A DNA stretch of 64,000 bases from Artemisia argyi (lineage: Eukaryota > Streptophyta > Magnoliopsida > Asterales > Asteraceae), in assembly GCA_030686995.1 (NCBI GenBank), contig CM060680.1:80714060-80778059 (forward strand), in the 5' to 3' direction. This document shows, piece by piece, positions 9,921-21,726 of the stretch. Positions within the stretch are counted from its first letter, which is position 1. Each line of letters opens with the position of its first letter. The position numbers and the translations under genes are program-made. The notes beneath the pieces were generated by a model, which was given only the letters and a program-made list of their open reading frames with translations, was not told where the DNA came from and did no database searches.

Positions 9921-10827
9921 ACTGCAGAGGGGTGAATATGGTTTTTTCGACTTATTAGAAGTTTAATAGCTTCAAGTCTCCAAGAACAAGTAAGTATATA
10001 TGCACAACACAACCATAACCACAATATGAAGATAATAGAGAGATAGACACCACGATATATATTGGTTCAGATGGGGGCTTTATACCATCTATACGTCCAG
10101 TTACGAATCCACGACACCGATACTATTCACTAAGTATAAACCTTATGATGGATTACAAACTGTTACAACTTCACTCCACCGATATGTACTAAGATCGGCG
10201 CTCACTAAGAAGATCTACTCTAATGGTATTCCGCCTTCATAAACTGCCTACAAGAATCTCGTGATTCGACTTTCCATTAAGACCACAAAGACTTCCTCAC
10301 CGGAAGTGTCAAACCCCAACTAGACCTACCCCGGTCTAGGCTTGATCACTAAGATACAAGACTTCACAAATTTACAAGTGATTACAAGTGTTTGTTTGTT
10401 TGATAGAACCTAAACTAGCATAGAGACTCGAGTCTAATAGAAAGGGTATAGAGAAGAAGACCCTCGACACAATTCATAAGAGTGGATTAAGTTCTTGTGA
10501 ATCTATCTTGTGGAAATTAAGTGTTCTTTCAATTCATGATAGAAGAGAAGTTAGAACACAATAAGATAGTAGACTTAGAGGGTTAGGAGGAAAAAAAATT
10601 AGAGAGAGAATGAATGGCAAGACGTAAGAATGTAAATGACAAGAGTTGGGTATTATAACCAAAACCCACAAAAATCCCAGCCACCCCTAGATCGCTGGGC
10701 ACGCGCTGACGCGCCACCCAGCATGTCGGCGCTACCCTAGGAATTTTTTCGGGTTTTGTTTATCTATAGCGACTCTTGTTAAACCCCCAATTGCACTTCA
10801 CCTTTGACCTTTCCAATAACATTCCAA
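9921..10827 (-). repeat. Copia-type LTR, minus orientation (boundaries approximate)
   Basis: On the minus strand the block begins TGTTGGAATGTTATTGG (10827) and ends TTCACCCCTCTGCAGTT (9921). A TTCACCCC...-type end next to a 'TTGGTTCAGATGG'-type segment on the plus strand resembles LTRs of plant copia elements and the well-delimited S LTR at 26375-27465. A TATA-like GGTTATAATA lies at 10651-10660. Just upstream of it, at 10680-10735, are GC-rich inverted motifs (CCCAGC / GCTGGG, GCGCTGACGCGCC). It interrupts the copia pseudogene at 9920. No partner LTR was found. Confidence 0.45.
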
Positions 10828-11129
10828 CACTCAAAGTGGGATAAGGTCTGCTAACTCATTTAGCCACGGTTTTGGTATTTAAATACATTTGTGAAGTGAA
10901 AACCAGATAGTTAGTGGTTTAATCCAATTTTAAAGAGAAAGAGAAGAACCATTGGACATTAGATGTTGGGTAATAACTTTGTGTGCTACCCATGGGTTGG
11001 TTTTTTTTTTACCTTGCCTCCCAAATTTGAAATTCAAAAACTAGTTGTTAGAGAGATGAGTTGTATGATGTGAGAGGGTTGAGTATGTAAGTAAATGTCT
11101 AAGAGACTTGTAAGAGGGAAGTGAGTTGG
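10828..11129. other. Left flank of element A2, no gene seen
   Basis: Non-coding, with TTTGAAATTCAAA-type motifs that continue on the other side of A2 (19174 onwards, TTTCAAATTCAAATTG). It is therefore one pre-insertion sequence split by A2. It is probably internal or LTR DNA of an older copia-type element. Confidence 0.45.
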
Positions 11130-12549
11130 TGGTGCGTAGGGATTGCACCAGGCTTTACCTCTCGAGGGATCTCGAGAAGCTTACAACCCCCACCAGGCAG
11201 TGTACCTGATCGATGTAGTATAGTATAATGACAAGTACCGGGGGATTGATCGTTCAGCTAGGAATAGTGTCACTAGGATTAGAAAACCTAAAGACTAGGT
11301 CTAGAGATGAGGGATGATTCTTTTTGTATTTTTATATTTTTATGAAAGCAATTTAAAATCTCGGGTTTTGAAGGAGTTTGGCGGAATTAGTTGCTAGTCA
11401 ACTAACCCAATACTAAGATGTAATCAAAACAAAATACCAAAAATTAAATTAAACTAAATTAAACTAGAGTTGTGAGCAATATGTGGGAGAATTGTGTTTA
11501 CTTAGATTTCACTACTCCCTAGACATCTTTTACACGTTAATTACTTGTTATAGTTGCGTGGATAACGGATTGTATTCCTTAATACCATTCATGGGGTGGC
11601 GTACTTACTTCCCCAATCCTATGAGCGCCTACTTCACTCCTATGTCGAGCCGGCTAAGAAGCTCCTAACATGGGATCAATAGAATTTGCTCATGCATTAA
11701 ATACAACCAATAAAACCTAGTACACATCGGTTCATGTTTCCTAAGACGTTCAAGCATGTTACACAATGGAGATCTGCCAGTTTTCTTAAGCCTAACATTG
11801 AAATCATTCATCCATTACAACCATAAACAAGTAATCAACACATAATTAACATCTAGGTTTCATTAGATCTAAGCAAACACAAGATAGATCTAGCCTAGCA
11901 TGTTTAAATCAAGACAAGCATAAGATATATTCAAACAACACATAGACATATTGAATGAACTAAGAGAAGACTTATCTCAATTGAACATGAAAGGATTCAA
12001 GGGATGAAAACCCTTGAAAACACTGTAAAATATGACCTAGGGTTTACAAAGTTCGGCCTTAGTTTTCTCCACACAAGTTCTTCTCTTATGAATGAAAAAT
12101 AGAAAACTATATATAGATTTTGATAGGTGACGGCGTCAAGAACAAATGTCTGAGGCCGTCATCTTGCCGCCAAATAGTTTCTCGGACTGCCTAGATCTGG
12201 GTCTGACGCCGTCATGTATTCCCCTTGTGCAGGCCGTCACCAAATTAACTCTTGACGCCCTTCTTGTGACGCCTTCAGGTTTGCACTGGGTCGTCATGGT
12301 TTTTACTCTTGACGCCGTCATGATTTTCCTCTTGACGCCGTCAGGTACTGTTCTCAGCATGGAAAATTAAGTCTTTGTCGTTTTTTTCACTTTTATGCTC
12401 CAAAAACGTCCGAATTGCTTCCTTTTCCAGAATTCACTCCCAAAGTACCTAAAATCACAAAAGGAACGATTTAGGGCAATATTTGATCAAATAATTTCAA
12501 TTCCGGGCTTAAATGACCCCCTAAAAGTGGTTCATTTTTCGCCTCATCA
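11130..12549 (-). repeat. A2 3' LTR
   Basis: 1420 bp. On the minus strand it runs from TGATGAGGCG to ...CCTACGCACCA. It contains the U3 TGACG array (12126-12348) and a TATA box. Short ORFs seen in it on both strands are by-products of the repeated GACGCCGTCA motif. Confidence 0.9.
12107..12348 (-). promoter_or_regulatory. A2 3' LTR: TGACG palindrome array and TATA box
   Basis: TATA box CTATATATAG at 12107-12116 on the minus strand. Immediately upstream (12126-12348) are about nine copies or half-copies of TGACGGCGTCA / TGACGCCGTCA. TGACG is the core of as-1-like elements bound by TGA-class bZIP factors. The functional reading is an inference. Confidence 0.65.
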
Positions 12550-15038
12550 TATACCCTTACACTTGAGATTTGCTTGTCCTCAAGCAAATGCGCTTTTATT
12601 CTAGTCAAAATACAAGTTAGGGGTCATTTAACACTAATATAAAAGTAATTACAACAAATAATCGTTCCATTAAAGACCAAAAACAAGCACGGAGGTCATA
12701 TACTAGCACCTCACAAATAGTGTTTAGATACTCACATCTCTCGGGTGTAATAAAGTATATATCACAATATGGAAATGGAAAACATCTCTCACTACCTGTC
12801 GTAGCAAAATAGATTACCATAGGCTTGGGAAAGGATCAAACCTCCACCACATGGCGTAAGCACCTAGGATAAACTATCAAAGAGGTCTTTTAAAGGGTTG
12901 TAACGTTAGGTGTAGGGATATGGAATACACGGTTTTGTTGGATATAGGCAGTCTTTACTGGTGGCGAGTTAACAATCTTAGTTAATTACATGTACGATAT
13001 GGCGTTGCTAAGCCAAGACTAGACTCGACTTAAGCTAATAAATCAAAAAGAACAAAAACATAAAATGAACATAGAATGAAAAAGGATGGTAGTCCGTATG
13101 TTTTTTTCTTTTCTTTTTCTATTTTTTTTTCTTTTTCTTTATTTATTTTTTTTTTGTTTTTTAATTTTTTTTTTTGTTTTTTTTTTGCATACACTCTTAC
13201 GCTACCATCCAAAATAATACATCATAGGGAATGAAAATTCCCTTTACACTTGAATTTTTAAATACTTTACAATAAACTAATCTAAAGACTCGAATTAAGA
13301 AAATCAAAACACCTAGAGCACTTTTAAGATTAACGCACAAACGGGGGTAATATATGATGTTCTTCCCCATTACTCCATAAATAAGTACTTTACCCATGAG
13401 TCCCAATCGTCCCAAAACAATATGTACAAGGATATGACTTGACTTAGCAACCATGTAATCAATTAGATAATTAACTTAGGGTTTAACAAATAACAATAAT
13501 GCACTAAAGATGAGTGCATACACGGAAGGCTAAGGCGATTTGGGTGTACATTTAAGTGGGGTGTAACAAATTCTTCCTTTAAGTAAAATGCTTAAAGTTA
13601 GAAATGAAAAGATAGGCTCGGAGGGGTGTACTAGGGGTTTCGTGTACTAAAAATGAGTACAACGCTAAGGTGTGGGAAAAATTAATTGACTTAACTAGCC
13701 AAGTAATATGACTTAAATGGTCAAGTAATTATGATACGGGTTTAACACAAGGGTGATCCTAATGCCTCTTATCATGTAGTAAATCCTACTACACGAATGT
13801 AGTCTCACTAGCGGTCTCGGGATGCATCACTAACGCAAGGTCTAGAATCTAAATGCTACCGGTACACTTATAAGCACTAATAGTAAATGCTTTTCCTATT
13901 AAATCTAAAGGCGAACCTCACGTATTTGGGTGGAAAATTTTTCTGAATGATACGGTTTTGTGCTAGTCATACAATCTCCTATCCATGAGATGCTTGCTAT
14001 GGCTAAAGTTTCACTCCTAAATGTTGTAAAAAATTTTAAATTTGGCGCTAAAATTGCACTAACAAGTATTTCTCATAGTTTTATTACACACCTACCATTA
14101 AACAAACAAACTCAAGCGAAAGTGTATCTGTAAGGTATCATCATTTTATCCTCCCCTTACACTTAGGATGAACATTGTCCCCAATGTTCAAGTAAAGAAT
14201 GTAAAAGTGAAATAAGTAAAAAGAATGAAATCAAATACTCCCCTGATTCGCTCGGTATGGATAATAAGGTGGCCAGGTTAGATCTTCCTCCAAAAAAATG
14301 AACAATCAAAGCTTCCCTTCCAGAATAATAATCATCTTCTTGTCATACGTAACCTGTAAAACCTGAGAAAACAGACAAGGCAACCTTGCATAAAATCGGC
14401 GACAATCTACATATGCTAATAAATCCTAGAAAACAAAATAAGATATAATGCTTGTGGAATGATGTTTGCAGATTTCCTGGAGATTATAAAACTGATAATT
14501 CAACAAAAACATTTAAGACTCCGTTAGAAAAACAAAACTGGTAAAATCTCCAGATTTTTACACGTGACGCCGTCAAGAGTAAACTCATGACGCCGTCAGA
14601 AATGACCTGCAGAAATTCTTATGTTAAGTTTCCGAAAAATTTTTGGAAAAACTTCGTCCTACTTCCTGGAAAATCCTGCAAACTTCATTATGACTCGATA
14701 CAAGCATTTGACTCTAACAAATACGAATATACATGTTCACTTAATATTGTGGAGAATCATGATCGGTTTTGTTTCTTAAAAACATATTTGAGGTTTCCCC
14801 TTACACTTATCTTTTGCAAAAATACCTTTGGATGAAGTTAAGACTAGTTAAACAACAAAGTAAAGTATTTTTACTATTTTAGTTTTGAAACATGATCTAC
14901 CAACAATAAAAATAAAGCATGCATATGGAAGCAAATAACAAACAAATAAAATAAAAATCACACAAAACATGGGTTGCCTCCTAAGAAGCACTTTTCTTTA
15001 TTTACGAGTCTTGTAGCTAGACTCAAGGTCATGGGTTA
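12550..15038 (-). other. A2 conserved 3' non-coding block
   Basis: About 2.5 kb without a supported ORF, between the coding region and the 3' LTR. It corresponds in content and order to 35414-45663 (minus B) in A1 and 56966-59379 in D: a GCTTCTTAGGAGGCAACCCA-type sequence just after the ORF, two TGACGCCGTCA copies (14565-14575, 14588-14598), a GGGGACAATGTTCATCCTAA-type stretch near 14170, a variable poly(A)/(T) tract (13105-13190), and a CAAGCAAATCTCAAGTGTAA stretch next to the LTR. Confidence 0.7.
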
Positions 15039-17579
15039 CTACGTGATACGGGTGAGTTCCTCATTGAGGACATCTTTTGGATCAAACTTAGGTTTTAACT
15101 TCCTATCGGTTTTCTTAGTATGGTATGACCTTTCAAACTTTTCTCCATCCGGATCATACAAAGTCATCTTCATATGCCATGATCCGTCACCTTCTTTAGG
15201 TGACTTGTCCCACCTCCATTTACACTTATCTCCCTCTCTTTTCCACTTATTCATTTCTATGTTAATAGGCATTACGCTTAAAAACTCAATCATCTTCCTA
15301 AAGACTAAGGGGTCCTCAAAAGGATCTAGCTCTTCATCTCTAGCTATGAGTTGTTCCACCGAATGTGTCTTTTCGATGAAATCTTTTTCTAGATAGAGTG
15401 GGCATTGAGGTCCTATAAAGTTCCTTTCTATCCAAGGTCCATATCTAGATGGTCTCCTATTCATCTCTACCCAATGTGGTGTCGGTTCATCCTCACAATC
15501 ATAGCTATGTTTCTTAACATCGTATACCGACCAAGTGTCGCCCTCACCGACCGCTATCTTAGACTCCTTACAATCTATCATGGCGCTAGCGGTTGCTAAA
15601 AATCCTCTTCCAACCAACAATGGGCATGTAGTGTCACTAACCATGTCTAGGACGTGAAAATCCGCTAAGATAGTTAACTTTCCTACGTGAACAACTACAT
15701 CCTTAATCATTCCAACCGGGTGGGCAATACTCCCATGCGCTAGACCTATCAATACCTCCGTCTCCTCTAACTTTCCTAGCTTAAAAGTGGTGAAAAGGGA
15801 TAAGGGAATCAAGTTGAGGCTTGACCCTAAATCGGCTAGTGTGTCGAAAGCTTCGGATCTTCCTATCTTACAAGGCAAAACAAATATACCCGGATCATCA
15901 AGCTTTTTAGGCAACTTGTTTTGAACGAAGGCGGTCCCATTTTTACCTAGTTTAAACTGCTCATACTTTTCTAGGAGGGCACTATAGTAGGGAGCACGGG
16001 CTAAGACATCAATGACGGGGCATTCAAGGTGAAGCTCCTTGAATTCATCGTCAAGGTCTTGCATAGGAGGTGTTTCAACTATGCTTTTGACCGGTTTTAT
16101 ATCGGGTGTTTTATTTGATTGGTCCTTTTGAAGAATTTGGTTTTGCTTGAAACACGTGCTTGTTGATTTAACCGAGTAGTACTGCGGACAAGAAGTGGGT
16201 GACGAAACTGATGATATGGAATTAATGTTTAGTTTCGGGTTCTTGACCGTGTCGCTTGGGAGTGCTCCCATTTCTAGGTCATTTAGAACTTTCAACAATG
16301 TGTCAATTTTGGTGGTCATCTCGGTTTGCTTTTGTTTGAAATCGGCTTCAAACTTAGATATGCGAGCTTCTTGAGATGCCATGAACTTAGACATCAATCC
16401 TTCAAGATTGTTGGTACTACCATAGTTGTTAGAAAGATTGTTGTTGAAAGTATGGTTGGAGAGTGGACCGTTTGGTTGGTAACGATTAGGCGGATTGGAA
16501 GAATTGGCTTGATTTTGTTTCCACATAAGGTTTGGGTGATTTTTCCAAGAGGGGTTGTAGGAATCACCGTAAGGGTTTGGCTCGGGTTTGAAAGTGTACC
16601 ACTTGTCTCCCGCTTCGTCGGTACGCGAGGATGCGTAGTCCACAAAAGCTGTTCCGGGGAGTTCCATACAATCACGAATGTCATGGGGACCACTACATAA
16701 TTCGCATGAAGAAGTGATTTTGTTCACTTGGCTTGAAGGCTTAGAAGCTTCGTAAGATTTCATGAGAAACTTGACTTGGCCCTCAAGTTCCATGATCCTA
16801 CGGTCGGGAGTGCTAGAGTTGTTCGAAGGCAAAGATATTGCCTTGACCGTTTTGTTCAAATCACGGGGATCGTTCCAACTTTCGTTGTCATAGAGAGCAA
16901 GATCTTCTATGAGTTCCCATGATTGTTCCACACTTAGATCATGTAGCTTACCACCGACTGATTGGTCAATGGCTCGCCTTGTGGAGAGATCGATATGGTC
17001 ATAGAAGATTTGGACTTGGAGCCAAAGATCTATGCCATGATGAGGGACTTTTTAGAGTAAGTCCTTGAATCGAGTCCATGCTTCATAAAGAGTTTCACCT
17101 TTACGTTGTTGGAACATCAAGATATCATTTCTAAGCTTGATAGTTCTCCCAGGTGGGAAAAATTGAGCAAGGAAACGAGTGGTGAGATCATCCCATGAGG
17201 TGATGGATCCCGCGGGTAAACGTTCAAGCCATTGACTAGCTTGATCACGTAGACAGAATTGGAATAGGCATAATCGGGTTGACTCTCTAGTTGTAACATC
17301 AAGGTCTATAGAATCTGCGATTTTAAGGAAGTCCTTGAGATGTTGGTTTAGATCTTAGGAACGAAGTACATGGAATGCACATCCGCTTTGCACCAACCGG
17401 ATGGTGTCGGATCGCAAGGGGGTCACATTGGCTCCTTGGGTGAGCTCAATAGTGTTTCGATAGCCTTGGTGGCTAGGTCGGGAATACTCTCCTAGGGTTC
17501 GGGGCCTAAGAGGTTGGTTATCTAATGGTAGGTTTTGTTGTGGTGGGATGACGGGTTCAAAGATGTTCCCATCGTCCAT
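15039..17579 (-). CDS. A2 gag-protease polyprotein with unrecognised C-terminal domain (two in-frame stops)
   Basis: One frame from ATG 17577-17579 to the stop at 15039, interrupted by TAA at 17355-17357 and at 17052-17054; from 16931 it is open for 630 codons. Order: short N-terminal region; gag core (SQWLERLPAGSITSWDDL, FFPPGR, ETLYEAWTRFKDLL, PHHGIDLW); zinc knuckle CELCSGPHDIRDC; a low-complexity Asn/Pro-rich linker; and an aspartic protease with active site LADLGSSLNL and flap/LLVGRGFLATA-type segment. After the protease, where RT should begin, there are instead about 160 residues rich in Trp, Lys and Asp (HWVEMNRRPSRYGPW, WKREGDKCKWRWDK, LYDPDGEKFERSYH) that I do not recognise. The two stops lie in gag, so the present copy may make only the downstream part. 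Gag and protease are certain by motif; the C-terminal domain has no assigned function. Confidence 0.8.
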
Positions 17580-17726
17580 GATGTCGGGTGGTGAAGAGTT
17601 ACGAACAAAAACACGAAGAAATAAGATAGACTAAAGAGAATCCTAGAAAAAAAAAATCTTACTAGAAAGGAATCTAGCAAGTAGACCTAATAAAAAGAGA
17701 TTCTAACCTAAACAATAACTATTCCC

Positions 17727-17742
17727 TGGGCTGCGGCGCCAA
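17727..17742 (-). promoter_or_regulatory. A2 primer-binding site
   Basis: On the minus strand AGTTTTTGGCGCCGCAGCC follows the 5' LTR end. TGGCGCCG... is the tRNA-Asp-type PBS common in Athila relatives. The second half (CAGCCC) differs from D's first PBS (TTGCCGGGG) but matches D's second one. Confidence 0.75.
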
Positions 17743-17747
17743 AAACT

Positions 17748-19168
17748 TGGTGCGTAGGGATTGCACCAGGCTTTACCTCTCGAGGGATCTCGAGAAGCTT
17801 ACAACCCCCTACCAGGCAGTGTACCTGATCGATGTAGTATAGTATAATGACAAGTACCGGGGGATTGATCGTTCAGCTAGGAATAGTGTCGCTAGGATTA
17901 GAAAACCTAAAGACTAGGTCTAGAGATGAGGGATGATTCTTTTTGTATTTTTATATTTTTATGAAAGCAATTTAAAATCTCGGGTTTTAAAGGAGTTTGG
18001 CGGAATTAGTTGCTAGTCAACTAACCCAATACTAAGATGCAATCAAAATAAAATACTAAAAATTAAACTAAACTAAATTAAACTAGAGTTGTGAGCAATA
18101 TGTGGGAGAATTGTGTTTACTTAGATTTCACTACCCCCTAGATATCTTTTACACGTTAATTACTTGTTATAGTTGCGTGGATGACGGATTATATTCCTTA
18201 ATACCATTCATGGGGTGGCGTACTTACTTCCCCAATCCTATGAGCTCCTACTTCACTCCTATGTCGAGCCGGCTAAGAAGCTCCTAACATGGGATCACTA
18301 GAATTTGCTCATGCATTAAATACAACCAATAAAACCTAGTACACATCGGTTCATGTTTCCTAAGACGTTCAAGCATGTTACACAATGGAGATCTGCCAGT
18401 TTTCTTAAGCCTAACATTGAAATCATTCATCCATTACAACCATAAACAAGTAATCAACACATAATTAACATCTAGGTTTCATTAGATCTAAGCAAACACA
18501 AGATAGATCTAGCCTAGCATGTTGAAATCAAGACAAGCATAAGATATATTCAAACAACACATAGACATATTGAATGAATTAAGAGAAGACTTATCTCAAT
18601 TGAACATGAAAGGATTCAAGGGATGAAAACCCTTGAAAACACTGTAAAATATGACCTAGGGTTTACTAAGTTCGGCCCTAGTTTTCTCCACACAAGTTCT
18701 TCTCTTATGAATGAAAAATAGAAAACTATATATAGATTTTGATAGGTGACGGCGTCAAGAACAAATGTCTGACGCCGTCATCTCGCCGCCAAATAGTTTC
18801 TTGGACTGCCTAGATCTGGGTCTGACGCCTTCATGTATTCCCCTTGTGCAGGCCGTCACCAAATTAACTCTTGACGCCCTTCTTGTGACGCCTTCAGGTT
18901 TGCACTGGGTCGTCATGGTTTTTACTCTTGATGCCATCATGATTTTCCTCTTGACGCCGTCAGGTACTATTCTCAGCATGAAAAATTAAGTCTTTGCCGT
19001 TTTCTTCACTTTTATGCTCCAAAAACGTCCGAATTGCTTCCTTTTCCAGAATTCACTCCCAAAGTACCTAAAATCACAAAAGGAACGATTTAGGGCAATA
19101 TTTGATCAAATAAATTCAATTCCGGGCTTAAATGACCCCCTAAAAGTGGTTCATTTTTCGCCTCATCA
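17748..19168 (-). repeat. A2 5' LTR
   Basis: 1421 bp, near-identical to 11130-12549. The TATA box CTATATATAG is at 18726-18735, with the TGACG array at 18745-18967 immediately upstream on the minus strand. Confidence 0.9.
18726..18967 (-). promoter_or_regulatory. A2 5' LTR: TGACG palindrome array and TATA box
   Basis: Same layout as in the 3' LTR. One copy that is eroded in the 3' LTR (TGAGGCCGTCA) is intact here (TGACGCCGTCA), and another has decayed to TGATGCCATCA. This matches CpG decay at methylated sites. Confidence 0.65.
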
Positions 19169-19173
19169 GTTGG

Positions 19174-20447
19174 TAACTCAACTTTGGAGAGGAAGGGTTA
19201 GAAGTATGTGAGTGAGTATGAGTTGTAATTTGAATTTCAAATTCAAATTGGTTAGTAATTGTGAGAGGGAAGAGTGTAATAGAAGTAAAGGGAATGACAC
19301 ATTGTAAGAATGTATAAGCCATATGAGTTGGCAATGGTGAGATAGAGATGAGTTGGAGAAGGTAGAGATGGGGAAGGTTCATCCAATTTCAAATTCAAAT
19401 TGAAATTATGAGTGTTGGAGTGTGGGCATGGGTTTTTGTGTGTGTGTAAGTGATTTCAAATTCAAATTTAAATGTTAAGAGTGTGCGAGGAGGAGTAGAG
19501 GTATAGGTTTGTAAGAAAGTGATGTCACCAATCTAAGAATCACATATGAAGAATGTGGTAATGGTAAATGAAGCTTGGAGAAGAAGAAGGGTGTGGTGTC
19601 ATTGTTCAGAATGAGGGAGACATAAGGGAATGCAGTAGATTTTTGTTGTGGTGCATGGGACAAAAAGTACAATAATGTGTAAGAGAATGTTTATGTGGAA
19701 TATTTGAAATAATCAAAAGGTGTGTATATTTCATGAATTAAAATTCAAATATTCAAACTTGGTAATACTTAATTAACCTCCGATTAAATCATTCACTAAT
19801 CATCTTCATGAAAATAAGATGAGTGCTTTGCATCAAGGTAAATCAAAATCTCATAAATGAGAGAATCGCGTTTACACAACGTGACCATGGCTTAAATGAC
19901 CAATAAGGGAGTAAACCCATTACATGATTAGTAAAGATAAACATAAGGATTATGGTCACTTGAATACTTTCCTTTGAAGTTCTAGTGAAAGTATAAACTT
20001 CATTAGGTTTGAGGAATTTTTTTTCCTTTGCTCGAGGCTTCGTAAAAACGTTTATGAGTTGGCTTTTTGTAAAACTGGGAGGACTTGTTTTTGGCACCAC
20101 TCTAAGTCTAAATCTTAAAGTAAACTTCTCAAATATCATGTACGAACCTAAATTGAAAGAAACACCCCTAGTCGGGTAAGAGGAAAACCGACATGGAAAA
20201 ATCGAAACGCCATTGTACACCAATACTGGCGTACTGGGGAGGTGTAGCTTGCGCGAGCTAACGCGCCAGACTCAGGTTCTATGGTTTTTGATTTTTGGCT
20301 ATCGCTGGGGAGGTGTAGCTTGCGCGAGCTAACGTGCAAGACTCAGGTTCTATGGTTTTTGGTTTTTGGCTATCGCTTGTGACTTTAAGTATTCTGAATG
20401 TATATTTGTCATCATTAAAACATTATAAGAGCTTTGGTCATCATTGC
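19174..20447. other. Right flank of A2; older element DNA, no supported gene
   Basis: It begins with the continuation of 10828-11129. It contains TTTCAAATTCAAATTG-type motifs (19225-19465). A minus-strand frame of 126 codons near 19843-20223 has no recognisable motif and is not called. A 71-bp tandem duplication lies at 20234-20375. The stretch ends at the LTR of element F. Confidence 0.4.
20234..20375. repeat. 71-bp tandem duplication with GC-rich core
   Basis: Two adjacent units, 20234-20304 and 20305-20375, differ at a few positions. Each holds GGTGTAGCTTGCGCGAGCTA, with GCGCGAGCTAACGCGCC in the first and GCGCGAGCTAACGTGCA in the second. Confidence 0.85.
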
Positions 20448-20717
20448 TGTAATACTCCGTAAAATCCCATGTCATTTATTAATGCTAATCACCGAATCTA
20501 TTCTAATCAAAGCCATTTTTGCGGGCTATTTTTTTTTTACATGAGTCACCGTTTGCATGACACCCGTATCACCGTTAGTCACCATTTGCATGACACCTGA
20601 AACACCTTTGGTCACCGTATGTATATCACCTAGTATCACCCATAGTCACTCTTGGATGTCACCCAATGAGGTTAACACCGGCAACTCTCACTTGCGACGC
20701 GACACTTAAAAATGACA

Positions 20718-20720
<3 letters not shown>

Positions 20721-20795
<75 letters not shown>
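20721..20795. repeat. (AT)n microsatellite
   Basis: About 37 uninterrupted AT units inside the F LTR. Length is probably variable between individuals. Confidence 0.95.
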
Positions 20796-20798
<3 letters not shown>

Positions 20799-21716
20799 AT
20801 CACCGTTAATGTTTTTCAAGGTTTAAATGAACCGACACCGACACCGACACCGAAAATAAAGTTACGAAAACACTAGTCAATGACACCTCGTTATTATATT
20901 GGGCCTTTGGTTTCATTAAGCCAATATACCATACTAATACATTTTCTTTTTACTTGGGCTTTGATCCAACACCCTAAGTCCACTAATCTCTTTTCTTTCC
21001 TTCTGTTTTGGGCCGAGCACCACCCAAGCCCAATGGCTTGTTTTGTTTGTTTTGGGCCAAGGATTCAAACGAGCCCAGCTCGTCTAATTTTTTTATTCAA
21101 ACTCGACACCACCAAACATTGTTCTAGTGACATATTGTTTTCTTCTTTTCCTGCTCGACACCATAGTAACCACACGACACAACCATGATGACACCGTTTG
21201 AGCATATTCCTTTCTTTGTTTCCATGTATAACTCGACACAAGATGAACCACAAGGTCTCACCACCTCTTCTCAACACCAATTTTCTTTTCTCTTTGGTTC
21301 CCTACAACTCGACACAAGTAAAAACCCCCCTTATCTCCCTTTGCGTATGAGTATAACCAAACACCAACACCCAAGCCTCCCTAAACTCTACCAAGCTAAC
21401 ATTAAACAAATGCTTTAGCTAAAACATTTCCTAAACCATCCTTAACCAATGGATATGGTGTTTCTTTACCCCCAACATGGATTCACATGTTTTTCTTCCA
21501 TCCCATTTGTTTAATAGAAAGGTACAAGACCTTTTCTACTAAGTCACTTCATCTATCACTAAACAATTTCAAAGAAATCATTATAGCACTTGTGTCCTAC
21601 ACCTACTCGACTTGACACAACATGAAACTTTTGACCATGTTGTCTTGGTTCTAATGACACATCCAAGGGCACACACAAGCTTCACATGTGAACCATGCTA
21701 GTTACTTGAAGTTCTT

Positions 21717-21726
21717 CTATAAATAC
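21717..21726 (+). promoter_or_regulatory. TATA box of the F LTR
   Basis: CTATAAATAC in the context TTCTTCTATAAATACCTCAC, about 1.3 kb into the LTR. The expected transcript start is roughly 30 bases downstream. Confidence 0.6.

Larger units (their letters stand above)
11130..19168 (-). mobile_element. A2: complete non-autonomous Athila-like Ty3/gypsy retrotransposon (8039 bp)
   Basis: Two near-identical LTRs, 11130-12549 and 17748-19168, flank an internal region. The target duplication GTTGG is exact (11125-11129 and 19169-19173). Read on the minus strand, the order is LTR, PBS, a gag-protease ORF with an unrecognised C-terminal extension, a ~2.5-kb non-coding block, and LTR. Reverse transcriptase, RNase H and integrase are absent, so transposition would need enzymes from a relative such as A1. 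The LTRs differ by a few dozen positions by eye, so A2 is older than D. Confidence 0.9.

Noticed and set aside
12136..12370. Overlapping 74-codon frames on both strands in the A2 LTRs (also 18755-18989)
   Set aside because: They are produced by the repeated GACGCCGTCA motif in U3 upstream of the TATA box, and have no independent support.
14974..16700. Plus-strand frames of 140 and 124 codons antisense to the A2 gag-protease
   Set aside because: Shadows of the minus-strand coding region without recognisable motifs or start context.
19843..20223. 126-codon minus-strand frame
   Set aside because: No motif, no promoter, and it overlaps a 71-bp tandem duplication at its upstream side.
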